64,000 nt of DNA, taken from positions 1-64,000 of the forward strand of contig NZ_PUEJ01000014.1 of NCBI RefSeq assembly GCF_002982075.1, given 5' to 3'. A program made the translations under genes and the position numbers. This DNA is from Labrys okinawensis. GTDB lineage: Bacteria > Pseudomonadota > Alphaproteobacteria > Rhizobiales > Labraceae. Shown here one piece after another: positions 34,115 to 42,424 of the stretch (positions are counted from its first letter, which is position 1; each line of letters begins with the position of its first letter). Under the pieces are notes generated by a model. That model worked only from the letters and a program-made list of their open reading frames with translations. It did no database searches and was not told the DNA's origin.

Positions 34115-34624
34115 ATGAATATCGCCGTGAAATTGCCGCCGGTTACGGGGCCGAATCTGCGCGATGCCATGCGGCTGGTTGCCGGTGGCGTCAGCGTGAT
34201 CACCGCGGGTGAGGGGGACGAGCGGACCGGCCTCACGGCGACCTCGGCGGTGTCGCTGTCGGTCGAACCGCCGACCATGATCATCTGCGTCAACCGCGAC
34301 GCCTCCGCCTGGCCGGTCATCCGTCGCTACGGCCATTATTGCGTGAACATCCTGGCCGACCATCAGCGCCATGTCGCCGATCGCTTTGCGGGGCGGGGCG
34401 GCATCAAGGGAGCGGCGCGTTACGAGAACGCCAGCTGGCGCCGTCTGTTCACCGGCGCGCTCGCGCTGGAGGGAGCGCTCGCCTCCGTCGATTGCGAGGT
34501 CGAGGAGTTCATCGACCGCCACAGCCATTCCATCATCATCGGGGCCGTACGAGGCATCCGCACCGCCGATGGCAGGCCGCTCGTCTATGCCCAGGGCGGC
34601 TATGGCGGCTTCCATCCTGCCTGA
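34115..34624 (+). CDS. NAD(P)H:flavin oxidoreductase (flavin reductase-like domain)
   Basis: 169 residues of the FMN-binding split-barrel flavin reductase family (HpaC/DszD-like): AMRLVAGGVSVITAGEGDERTGLTATSAVSLSVEPPTMIICVN, then HYCVNILADHQ and a C-terminal GGYGGFHPA. It would supply FMNH2 to the two-component monooxygenases encoded downstream (ssuD at 37437, DszA-like at 38770, SfnB types). It is not the NAD(P)H-dependent flavodoxin-like SsuE family. The start is uncertain: ATG 34100 would add five residues and neither has a strong SD. Confidence 0.9.
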   Translation: MNIAVKLPPVTGPNLRDAMRLVAGGVSVITAGEGDERTGLTATSAVSLSVEPPTMIICVNRDASAWPVIRRYGHYCVNILADHQRHVADRFAGRGGIKGAARYENASWRRLFTGALALEGALASVDCEVEEFIDRHSHSIIIGAVRGIRTADGRPLVYAQGGYGGFHPA

Positions 34625-34645
34625 CTCAAGAAGACCGGGATCATC

Positions 34646-35884
34646 ATGACCATTTCCGTTGCGCCGCCGCTCACCTCCGCGCCGCCCCAGTTCGACCTCG
34701 AACCCCAGGCCCATGTCATCGCGTCCGACGCCGAGGCGATCGAGGTCGCCAAGACTTTGGCGGCTGAATTCGTGGCCGGGGCGGCGTTGCGCGATCGCGA
34801 ACGCATCCTGCCGGCCGCCGAACTCGACCGTTTCTCCAAGAGCGGGCTTTGGGGCATCACCATTCCCAAATCCTATGGCGGTGCCGGCGTTTCCTGGGTG
34901 ACGCTGACGGAGGTGATCAAGCTGATCTCGGCGGCCGATCCTTCCATCGGCCAGATTCCGCAGAACCACCTTGCCGCCGTGGATGTGATCAGGGCCACCG
35001 CTTCGGAAGAGCAGAAGAAATTGTGGTTCGGCCGCGTGCTCTCGGGCTACCGGTTCGGCAATGCCTTCTCCGAGGCCAAATCCAAGCATGTCGGCGCCTT
35101 CGAGACCACGCTGACCCCCGATGGTGACGGCTACCGGGTGAAGGGTGAGAAGTTCTACGCCACCGGGGCGCTTTTCGCGCATTACATTCACATCGGTGCC
35201 GTCGATCCGGCCGGCAAAGTGAACCTCGCCATCGTGCCGCGCGACGCCGAGGGCCTCGACATCATCGACAATTGGTCGAGCTTCGGGCAGCGCACCACCG
35301 CGAGCGGCAATGTCCGCATCGACAATGTCCGCGTCGAGCCCGAAGGCGTGATTCCGGCCTATCTCGGCGGGGAGAACCCCTCGACCAATGGCGCGGTCTC
35401 TCAGATCATCCAGGCTGCGGTCGATGCCGGCATCGCGCGCGGCACCATCGAGGAGACCATCCAATTCGTGCGCAACAATGTCCGCCCCTGGATCGATAGC
35501 GGTCAGGAGCACGGCTATGAGGATGTCTTCACCATCGCCCAGATCGGCGACCTCAAGATCAAGCTTCATGCCGCGGAGGCCCTGCTCGAGAAGGCCGGGC
35601 GGGCGATCGATGCGATCGTGGTCGAGCCGACCGAGGAGGGGGTGACGGCGGCCGCCATCGTCGTTGCCGAGGCCAAGGTCTTGACCACCGAGATCGCCAT
35701 CCTCGCCACCAACAAGCTGCATGAACTGGGCGGCACGCGGTCGACCCTCGGCCAGTACAATCTCGACCGGCATTGGCGCAATGCCCGCACCCACACGCTG
35801 CACGATCCTGTGCGCTGGAAATTCTACCATGTCGGCAATCACGCCCTGAACGGGGTGAGCCCGCCGCGTCATCCCTGGAGTTGA
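34646..35884 (+). CDS. sfnB: SfnB/DszC-type flavin-dependent sulfur-acquisition oxidoreductase (first copy)
   Basis: A 412-residue protein of acyl-CoA-dehydrogenase fold in the SfnB/DszC group. Blocks are GLWGITIPKSYGGAGVSWVTLTEVI, IGQIPQNHLAAVD, GEKFYATGALFAHY and the C-terminal hallmark HWRNARTHTLHDPVRWKFYHVGNH. Relatives use FMNH2/O2 to oxygenate organosulfur compounds such as sulfides and dibenzothiophene, or have been linked to dimethylsulfone use. It starts 21 bases after the flavin reductase gene. Confidence 0.9.
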   Translation: MTISVAPPLTSAPPQFDLEPQAHVIASDAEAIEVAKTLAAEFVAGAALRDRERILPAAELDRFSKSGLWGITIPKSYGGAGVSWVTLTEVIKLISAADPSIGQIPQNHLAAVDVIRATASEEQKKLWFGRVLSGYRFGNAFSEAKSKHVGAFETTLTPDGDGYRVKGEKFYATGALFAHYIHIGAVDPAGKVNLAIVPRDAEGLDIIDNWSSFGQRTTASGNVRIDNVRVEPEGVIPAYLGGENPSTNGAVSQIIQAAVDAGIARGTIEETIQFVRNNVRPWIDSGQEHGYEDVFTIAQIGDLKIKLHAAEALLEKAGRAIDAIVVEPTEEGVTAAAIVVAEAKVLTTEIAILATNKLHELGGTRSTLGQYNLDRHWRNARTHTLHDPVRWKFYHVGNHALNGVSPPRHPWS

Positions 35885-35888
35885 TTTC

Positions 35889-35973
35889 TCCGGGTGCGCG
35901 GGCGTCTCGCCCGCTCTTCTTTGCCGCCAGTGTTGAGTTTCCAAATTGCGGACGAGACGTCCGCGCACCCGGA
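35889..35973. repeat. Palindrome between the two sfnB-type genes
   Basis: Twenty-six-base arms (35889-35914, TCCGGGTGCGCGGGCGTCTC..., and 35948-35973, its complement with two mismatches) surround a 33-base loop. Confidence 0.85.
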
Positions 35974-35986
35974 ATAGGACTTAGTT

Positions 35987-37246
35987 ATGCCCACTGCCGC
36001 CGCCCTGACCGCCGATACACCACCCGAGCGCCTGGTTGCGTTCAGGGCACCGCCCTTGCGGGCCGGCAAGGCCCACATCATCAAGGACGATGCGGAGGCG
36101 CTCGCCGCTGCGCGCGCGGTCGCCGCCCGCATCGCCGAAACCGCGATCGAGCGTGACCGAGAGCGGCGCCTGCCCTATGAGGAGCTCGACTGGCTGTCGG
36201 ATGCCGGCCTTCTCGCCATCACCGTGCCGAAGGCCTATGGGGGCGCCGAGGTGTCCTCGGGCACGCTGGCCGAGGTGATCGCGCTTCTTTCCGCCGCGGA
36301 CGGCTCGATCGGCCAGATCCCGCAGAACCACTTCTTCATCCTGCATGCCCTGCGGCTGGAAGGCAGCGAGGAGCAGAAGCGCTTCTTCTATGGCCGCATC
36401 CTGGCCGGGGAGCGCATCGGCAATGCCCTGTCCGAGATCGGCACCAAGACCGCCCAGGATCACAACACCCGTCTCAGCAAGGACGGGCCGGTGCTGCGCC
36501 TCAACGGGCGTAAATTCTATTGCACCGGCGCCTTGTTCGCCCATTGGGTGGCCGTTGTCGCCAATGACGACGAGGGGCGTTCGACCATCTCCTTCGTGCC
36601 GCGCCAGACCCCCGGCCTCGAGGTTATCGACGACTGGGCCGGTTTCGGCCAGCGGGTCACCGGCTCGGGCACCACCACGCTCGACAATGTCGAAGTGCAT
36701 CCTTTTTCGGTGATTTCGTTGAAGGCCGTGTTCGACCGGCCCACTTCGATGGGGCCGGTGGCGCAGATCATGCACGCCGCTGTCGAAGCCGGCATCGCGC
36801 GGGCCGCGCTCGCCGAGACGCTGAGCTTCGTGAAGAAGCATGCCCGCCCCTGGAAGGACAGCGGCCTCGATCACGGCTACGAGGATCCCTACACGATCGC
36901 CGGCATCGGCGAAGTGAAGATCCGCGTGGCCGCCTCCGATGCGCTGCTGGAGCGGGCAGGGCGCTTTTCCGACATCGCCGTGGCCGACCCCACTGTGGAG
37001 ACGGTGGCAGCCGCTTCGGTGGCCGTTGCCGAGGCCAAGGTTGCCTCCACCGAGGCTTCGCTGCTGGCCGGCAGCAAGCTGATCGAATTCGCCGGCTCGC
37101 GCGCTACCCAGGCCCAGTTCGGCTTCGACCGTTTCTGGCGCAACGCCCGCACCCACACCGTGCACGATCCCGTGCGCTGGAAATACCGTGCCATCGGCGA
37201 CTACTGGCTCAACGGCATCAATCCGCCGCGCCACGGCGCCATCTGA
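35987..37246 (+). CDS. sfnB: SfnB-type flavin-dependent sulfur-acquisition oxidoreductase (second copy)
   Basis: A 419-residue paralogue of the preceding protein with the same layout: WLSDAGLLAITVPKAYGGAEVSSGTLAEVI, GSIGQIPQNHFFILHAL, NGRKFYCTGALFAHWVAVV and FWRNARTHTVHDPVRWKYRAIGDYWLNG. The two are clearly divergent, so this is an old duplication, perhaps with different substrates. It lies between two palindromes but on the same strand, and is presumably in the same operon as ssuD. Confidence 0.9.
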   Translation: MPTAAALTADTPPERLVAFRAPPLRAGKAHIIKDDAEALAAARAVAARIAETAIERDRERRLPYEELDWLSDAGLLAITVPKAYGGAEVSSGTLAEVIALLSAADGSIGQIPQNHFFILHALRLEGSEEQKRFFYGRILAGERIGNALSEIGTKTAQDHNTRLSKDGPVLRLNGRKFYCTGALFAHWVAVVANDDEGRSTISFVPRQTPGLEVIDDWAGFGQRVTGSGTTTLDNVEVHPFSVISLKAVFDRPTSMGPVAQIMHAAVEAGIARAALAETLSFVKKHARPWKDSGLDHGYEDPYTIAGIGEVKIRVAASDALLERAGRFSDIAVADPTVETVAAASVAVAEAKVASTEASLLAGSKLIEFAGSRATQAQFGFDRFWRNARTHTVHDPVRWKYRAIGDYWLNGINPPRHGAI

Positions 37247-37333
37247 CGAGGAGCCTATTGATGAATAGGCGAGCCGAATTGGGCCGACCTCCATAAGCGC
37301 AGACTTTACGGCCGAAGGCGCCGGAGCATGGAG

Positions 37334-37353
37334 GGTCGATCTCCAGATCGACC
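37334..37353. repeat. Perfect short palindrome before ssuD
   Basis: GGTCGATCT-CC-AGATCGACC, related to the palindrome GTGTCGACCT-TC-AGGTCGACAC at 13618. The neighbouring 37389-37413 segment (GATGGTTGATCAGGAGATCG) carries another related half. Confidence 0.7.
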
Positions 37354-37436
37354 GTCTTCGCGCTCCATCCCGTCCCGCGTTTTCAAGATGGTTGATCAGG
37401 AGATCGACCATCCAATCTATGACCAGAGACTTTACC

Positions 37437-38630
37437 ATGCCCTATGATCTCGACCTGCCCCCGCCCGCCCAGGAAACCGATGTGCTCTGGTTCCTGCCGA
37501 CCCATGGCGACGGGCGTTATCTCGGCAGCGAGCAGGGGGCGCGGCATGTCTCGCTCGGCTATCTCTCGCAGATTGCCAAGGCCGCCGACGACCTCGGCTA
37601 TTTCGGGGTGCTGCTGCCCACCGGGCGCTCCTGCGAGGACAGCTGGGTCATCGCCTCCGCTATGGTGCCGCTGACCAAGCGCCTGCGCTTCCTGGTGGCG
37701 ATCCGTCCCGGCCTGACCACGCCTGCCTTCGCGGCCCGCTCCGCGGCAACCCTTGATCGCCTGTCGGACGGGCGCCTGCTCATCAATGTCGTGACCGGCG
37801 GCGATCCCGTGGAATTGAAGGGCGACGGCGTTTTCCTCGACCATAAGGAGCGCTACGAGGTCACCGACGAGTTCCTCGACATCTGGCGCGAGCTCCTCCA
37901 GGGCGGCAAGGTCGCCCGCGAGGGCAAGCATCTGCGCATCGAGGACGGCGTGCTGCTCTATCCGCCGGTGAACCAGCCCTATCCGCCGCTCTATTTCGGC
38001 GGGTCGTCGGATGCAGGCAACGAGGTCGCCGGCAAGCATGTCGATGTCTATCTGACCTGGGGCGAGCCGCCCCAGCAGGTGGCGGAGAAGATCGCCAATG
38101 CCAAGGCGGTGGCCGCCAAATATGGCCGCACGCTCTCCTTCGGTATCCGCCTGCATGTGATCGTGCGCGAGACCTCGGCCGAGGCCTGGCGCGCGGCGGA
38201 TGAGTTGATCTCCAAGCTCGACGACGAAACCATCGCTACCGCCCAGAAGGTATTCGCGCGCATGGATTCGGTGGGGCAGAGCCGCATGCGGGCGCTGCAT
38301 GGCGGCTCGCGCGACAAACTGGAGATCAGCCCCAATCTGTGGGCCGGCGTCGGCTTGGTGCGCGGCGGCGCCGGTACGGCCCTGGTCGGCAACCCGGACG
38401 AGGTTGCCGAGCGCATGAAGGAATATATGGCGCTCGGCATCGACCGCTTCATCCTCTCCGGCTATCCGCATCTGGAGGAGTGCTATCGCTTCGCCGAACT
38501 GGTCTTCCCCAAGCTCCCGCTGAAGAAGACCACCGGCAATGATCTCGGGCCGGCCCGCAATGCCGGCCCCTTCGGCGAGGTCATTGCCAATGTCGTCGCG
38601 CCCTCCCATCGCAAGACGGCGGCGGGATAG
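37437..38630 (+). CDS. ssuD: FMNH2-dependent alkanesulfonate monooxygenase
   Basis: A 397-residue luciferase-like TIM-barrel monooxygenase. It cleaves alkanesulfonates to aldehyde and sulfite using FMNH2 and O2. SsuD-specific blocks are WFLPTHGDGRYLG, VLLPTGRSCEDSWV, VTGGDPVELKGDGVFLDHKERY, PPLYFGGSSDAGNEVA, GIRLHVIVRETSAEAWRAADELI and ISPNLWAGVGLVRGGAGTALVG. ATG 37437 is chosen by homology; ATG 37419 is possible. It is not next to ssuACB but in an operon with flavin reductase and sfnB genes. SsuD of the sfn pathway commonly handles methanesulfonate. Confidence 0.95.
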   Translation: MPYDLDLPPPAQETDVLWFLPTHGDGRYLGSEQGARHVSLGYLSQIAKAADDLGYFGVLLPTGRSCEDSWVIASAMVPLTKRLRFLVAIRPGLTTPAFAARSAATLDRLSDGRLLINVVTGGDPVELKGDGVFLDHKERYEVTDEFLDIWRELLQGGKVAREGKHLRIEDGVLLYPPVNQPYPPLYFGGSSDAGNEVAGKHVDVYLTWGEPPQQVAEKIANAKAVAAKYGRTLSFGIRLHVIVRETSAEAWRAADELISKLDDETIATAQKVFARMDSVGQSRMRALHGGSRDKLEISPNLWAGVGLVRGGAGTALVGNPDEVAERMKEYMALGIDRFILSGYPHLEECYRFAELVFPKLPLKKTTGNDLGPARNAGPFGEVIANVVAPSHRKTAAG

Positions 38631-38637
38631 GTTTCTT

Positions 38638-38755
38638 ACCCTCCCCTGGAGAGGGAGGATCGACACGCAGTGTCGGGGTGGGGTGAGAACTCTACCCGTG
38701 CTAGGTTTCCACCCACCCCGGCCTTTCAGGCCGACCCTCCCCCTGCGGGGAGGGT
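38638..38755. repeat. Large imperfect palindrome between ssuD and the DszA-like gene
   Basis: ACCCTCCCC...GTGTCGGGGTGGG on the left and CCCACCCCGG...GGGGAGGGT on the right can fold across the whole intergenic gap. It is the same style of element as those at 35889 and 33742. Confidence 0.7.
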
Positions 38756-38769
38756 AAAGAAGCCGAGTG

Positions 38770-40212
38770 ATGTCCAAACCCATCCGCTTCAACGCCTTCG
38801 AGATGAATTGCGTGGCGCACCAATCCCCGGGGTTGTGGCGCCATCCCCGGGATCGTTCGCGCAGCTATAACCGGCTCGACTATTGGCTCGATCTCGCCCG
38901 CATCCTGGAGCGGGGCCTGTTCGACGGGCTGTTCCTGGCCGACGTCTTGGGCGTCTACGACGTCTATGGCGGCAATGGCGAGGCCGCCCTGCAGCATGCC
39001 ACGCAGATCCCGGTGAACGACCCCCTGCTGCTCGTGCCGGCCATGGCTGCGGTGACGCGCCATCTTGGTTTCGGCGTCACCGTCAATCTCAGTTACGAGC
39101 CGCCTTATGGTTTTGCGCGCCGCATGTCGACGCTCGACCACCTGACCGAGGGGCGTATCGGCTGGAACATCGTCACCGGCTATCTCGACAGCGCGGCCCG
39201 AGGCGCCGGCAGGGACAAGCAGACAGCGCATGACGATCGCTATGCCATCGCCGAGGACTATATGGCGGCCGTTTACAAATTGTGGGAGGGAAGCTGGGAT
39301 GATGATGCCGTGGTCGCCGATGCCGAGGCCGGTGTCTTCACCGTTCCCGGGCGGGTGCGCAAGGTGCAGCATGACGGCCCGCATTTCCGCATCAATGCCC
39401 TGCATCTGAGCGAACCCTCGCCGCAGCGCACGCCCGTGCTCTACCAGGCGGGGACCTCGCCGGCCGGCCTCGGCTTTGCGGGCCGGCATGCCGAATGCGT
39501 CTTCATTTCGGGGCCGAGCCGCAAGGTGATCGCCGGCCGGGTGGCGGCGATCAGGCAGGCGGCTGCACGCCTTGGACGCAACCCCGCCGATATCCTGATC
39601 TTTACCCTGCTGACGGTGATCGTGGCGCCCACCGATGAGGAGGCGGCGGCCAAGTTCGCCGATTATCGCGGTTATGCCGATCATGAAGGGGCCCTGACGC
39701 TGATGTCCGGCTGGACGGGCGTGGATTTCTCCCGGCTCGATCCCGATGCGGTCGTGGAGCATGTTCAGAACGAGGCCGGGCGCTCGGCACTCGAGAACAT
39801 CACCCGTGCCGATCCCGATCGCCGCTGGACTGTGCGTGAGGTCGCCGAGCATGTGGCGATCGGCGGCATCGGGCCGGTGGTGGTCGGCTCACCTGCCGGC
39901 GTGGCCGACGAGCTCGAGGCCTGGGTCGACGAAACGGGCATCGACGGCTTCAACCTAGCCTTTGCCGTGCGCCCGGAGACCTTCCGCGATGTCGCCGATC
40001 TGCTGGTGCCGGAGCTGCAGCGGCGGGGGCGCTACAAGACGGCCTATGCCGAGGGCACCTTGCGCGAGAAACTGTTCGGCGGTTCCGCGCGTCTGCCGCA
40101 AAGTCATGCGGCAGCGGCTTATCGACATAGCGTCCTGCGATCCGACGGGATCGCGCCGGATCACCAAGACAACTCCAAACAAGAAGCTGGAGCTAAGAAC
40201 GTTCACGCCTGA
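38770..40212 (+). CDS. NtaA/SnaA/DszA-type FMN-dependent monooxygenase
   Basis: A 480-residue luciferase-like monooxygenase of the long NtaA/SnaA/DszA/DmoA class: RFNAFEMNCVAHQSPGLWRHP, LARILERGLFDGLFLADVLGVYDVYGG, RRMSTLDHLTEGRIGWNIVTGYLDSAARG and PVLYQAGTSPAGLGFAGRHAECVF. Relatives oxidise dibenzothiophene sulfone, dimethyl sulfide, nitrilotriacetate or pristinamycin. In this operon a C-S cleaving role such as dimethyl sulfide or sulfone oxidation is likely (inference). The last ~40 residues are Gln/Ala/His-rich and unlike the family, perhaps a drifted tail. GTG 38767 is an alternative start. Confidence 0.9.
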   Translation: MSKPIRFNAFEMNCVAHQSPGLWRHPRDRSRSYNRLDYWLDLARILERGLFDGLFLADVLGVYDVYGGNGEAALQHATQIPVNDPLLLVPAMAAVTRHLGFGVTVNLSYEPPYGFARRMSTLDHLTEGRIGWNIVTGYLDSAARGAGRDKQTAHDDRYAIAEDYMAAVYKLWEGSWDDDAVVADAEAGVFTVPGRVRKVQHDGPHFRINALHLSEPSPQRTPVLYQAGTSPAGLGFAGRHAECVFISGPSRKVIAGRVAAIRQAAARLGRNPADILIFTLLTVIVAPTDEEAAAKFADYRGYADHEGALTLMSGWTGVDFSRLDPDAVVEHVQNEAGRSALENITRADPDRRWTVREVAEHVAIGGIGPVVVGSPAGVADELEAWVDETGIDGFNLAFAVRPETFRDVADLLVPELQRRGRYKTAYAEGTLREKLFGGSARLPQSHAAAAYRHSVLRSDGIAPDHQDNSKQEAGAKNVHA

Positions 40213-40325
40213 ACCCGCTTCGCTCAAGTTTTGGCAGGCTTTGGAGACGGCATGAGTAGCAAATCAATCCTTTTGCTATTACCAGAAGGCTGAAGTGGAT
40301 TTCCGAATCGCAGTCCGGGGGCCGC

Positions 40326-40775
40326 ATGCTGACGAAAAAGGGCAAATACGGCCTCAAGGCGATGGTGCATCTGGCCGGCGCCGAGCCGGGCAAGCCATGC
40401 CTCGTTTCCGACATCGCTGAACAGAACGGCATTCCCAAGAAGTTCCTCGACACCATTCTGGGTGAACTGAAGAATGCGGGTTTCCTGCATTCGAAAAAGG
40501 GCAAGGGCGGCGGCTACGTCCTGGGCCGGCCGGCAAGCGAGATCCGCGTCGGCCATATCGTGCGCGTGCTCGACGGGCCGCTCGCGCCCATTCCCTGCGC
40601 CAGCCGCACGGCCTATCAGCGCTGCGACGACTGTTCCGACGAGAGCCAGTGCGCCGTGCGCCTGATGATGCTGGAAGTACGTCAGGCGATTTCCACCGTG
40701 CTCGACAACCGCACGCTTGCCGAAATGCGGGCGCTGGCCGATCTCGACGACCTGACCCTGATGTACCATATCTGA
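40326..40775 (+). CDS. Rrf2-family transcriptional regulator with four-cysteine motif
   Basis: 149 residues. The winged helix is MLTKKGKYGLKAMVHLAG through GGGYVLGRPASEI. The sensor loop contains Cys91, Cys100, Cys103 and Cys109 (PCASRTAYQRCDDCSDESQC), a spacing different from the three-Cys Fe-S loop of IscR. Rrf2 proteins include CymR, a cysteine-metabolism repressor, and Fe-S sensors. Its location at the end of the ssuD operon makes it the leading candidate to bind the 22-bp motif at 5293, 25600, 25769, 30485 and 33995 (inference). A 113-base gap separates it from the monooxygenase gene. Confidence 0.92.
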   Translation: MLTKKGKYGLKAMVHLAGAEPGKPCLVSDIAEQNGIPKKFLDTILGELKNAGFLHSKKGKGGGYVLGRPASEIRVGHIVRVLDGPLAPIPCASRTAYQRCDDCSDESQCAVRLMMLEVRQAISTVLDNRTLAEMRALADLDDLTLMYHI

Positions 40776-40847
40776 CCGCGGCTCCGGCAGCGGGTTGGTT
40801 TGCGCGCGATCGGCTGATCGGGACAGCTTGCCGGCTGCACCTGTTTG

Positions 40848-40866
40848 ATCTATCAAAAAGGTAGAT
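40848..40866 (+). promoter_or_regulatory. AT-rich dyad upstream of the FAD/NAD(P)-binding gene
   Basis: ATCTA (40848-40852) and TAGAT (40862-40866) flank TCAAAAAGG. The segment GATCTATCAA resembles the centre of the sulfur motif (AATCTATCAA at 25769), so it may be a sixth, weaker site. It lies 18 bases before the ATG at 40884. Confidence 0.4.
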
Positions 40867-40883
40867 TAATTGAAGCATGTGGC

Positions 40884-42251
40884 ATGTCGACCAACCCGTC
40901 CGTCTCCTCCAGGCATATCATCGTCGTCGGAGGCGGAGCGAGCGGAGTGCTGACGACGGCTCATTTGCTGCGTCATCGCCATCCGGATCTGCGGGTGACC
41001 CTGGTGGAGAAAAGCCGGGAGCTTGGTGCCGGCATCGCCTATGGCACCAGCCATCCCGACCATCTCCTGAACGTACGCGCTGCCAATATGAGCGCCTATC
41101 CCGACGACCCCGACCATTTCTGGCGCTGGGTCGGCGAGCACAGCAGCATCCATTGCCCGGACGCTCAGTCCTTCGCCCCCCGGCGCCTCTATCGCGACTA
41201 TCTCGCCGATCTGCTTTCGCCGCATCTCGTGCAGCGGCCGGGCAGCCGGCGCCTTGCCATCGTGCAGGATGAGGCGGTCGGCATCACCGAGACCGGGGAG
41301 GGCGCCGCCGTTCATCTGAACGGGGGCGGGCGGCTCAATGCCGATATCGCCATTCTCGCCACCGGCAATGAAGGCCCCAAGCTGCCGCCGGCCCCCTGGC
41401 GTTTCGACGGCTGGTTCGATGCGGGGCCGGCAGCCTTTTCTTCCGATGCCGACGTCGTCATCGTCGGGACCGGCCTCACCATGGCCGACCGGGTCCTGTC
41501 GCTGCTGCATGCCGGGCATCGGGGCCGGATCACCGCCATTTCCAGGCGCGGCCTCAGCCCGCATGCGCACAGGCCGGTCCAGCCGCTGCGCCTCGATGCC
41601 GCCGACATTCCCTATGGCACGGGCATCACCTATCTCACGCGCTGGTTGCGCCGGCTCGTTGCAGAGCACCAGAGGGCAGGGGGCGATTGGCGGGCCGTCG
41701 TCGACGGGCTGCGCCCCTACACGCAGCCTCTCTGGCGCAGCCTGTCGCAGGAGGCCCGCCGGCGGTTCCTGCGGCACGCCCGGGCCTGGTGGGACATTCA
41801 TCGTCATCGCATGGCGCCGGACGCCGCGGCGCGGATCGAGGCGGCGCGCCGGACGGGGCAACTCGCTATCGTAGCAGGGCGCGTCACCGGCTTCGATCCG
41901 CGGGGAAGTCGTGTGACGGTGCGCTACACCGCCCGCACCGGCGCGTCCGAAAGGCGGATCGACGCCGATGCCGTCTTCGAGTGCCGCGGCCGCGCGGCCG
42001 ACGTCACGGCGACCGAGAATCCTATTCTGCGCCAGTTGCTCGCCGAGGGCCTGGTGCGCCCCGACAGCCTCGGACTCGGGCTGGATGTCGGCCTCGACTG
42101 CGGCGTGCTGCGGGCCGACGGTACCGCCTCGCACCGCCTCTTCGCCGTGGGGCCGATCACTTCGGGCACGTTCTGGGAGATCGTGGCCGTGCCGGACATC
42201 CGCCAGCAGGTCGCCAAGCTGGCGCGCAATCTGCTGGAGGCGTCGCCTTAG
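40884..42251 (+). CDS. FAD/NAD(P)-binding protein (NAD_binding_9 / YdhS-like)
   Basis: A 455-residue flavoprotein. The N-terminal FAD-binding GxGxxG appears in HIIVVGGGASGVLTTAHLL, followed by LGAGIAYGTSHPDHLLNVRAANMSAYPDDPDHFWRWV, a signature of this family. A second dinucleotide motif is VVIVGTGLTMADRVLSLL (~190). Function in the family is poorly defined. Association with the Rrf2 gene, and a motif-like sequence just upstream, suggest membership of the sulfur regulon. The SD is weak (GAAG). Confidence 0.85.
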   Translation: MSTNPSVSSRHIIVVGGGASGVLTTAHLLRHRHPDLRVTLVEKSRELGAGIAYGTSHPDHLLNVRAANMSAYPDDPDHFWRWVGEHSSIHCPDAQSFAPRRLYRDYLADLLSPHLVQRPGSRRLAIVQDEAVGITETGEGAAVHLNGGGRLNADIAILATGNEGPKLPPAPWRFDGWFDAGPAAFSSDADVVIVGTGLTMADRVLSLLHAGHRGRITAISRRGLSPHAHRPVQPLRLDAADIPYGTGITYLTRWLRRLVAEHQRAGGDWRAVVDGLRPYTQPLWRSLSQEARRRFLRHARAWWDIHRHRMAPDAAARIEAARRTGQLAIVAGRVTGFDPRGSRVTVRYTARTGASERRIDADAVFECRGRAADVTATENPILRQLLAEGLVRPDSLGLGLDVGLDCGVLRADGTASHRLFAVGPITSGTFWEIVAVPDIRQQVAKLARNLLEASP

Positions 42252-42424
42252 AAATCTGTGACCTGTCACCGCTCTTGGCCGCGGCAGGCAAGGCATCAGG
42301 GCTACCCACATTAGCCACTTTTCCAGGTGGTGCCGCCCCTCACCCTCTCCCCGTAAAAAACGGGGCGAGGGGGGCTTTGACCGCTCGTTTCATGCTGAGA
42401 CAGTCCTATCTCGCTCAACCGTTA

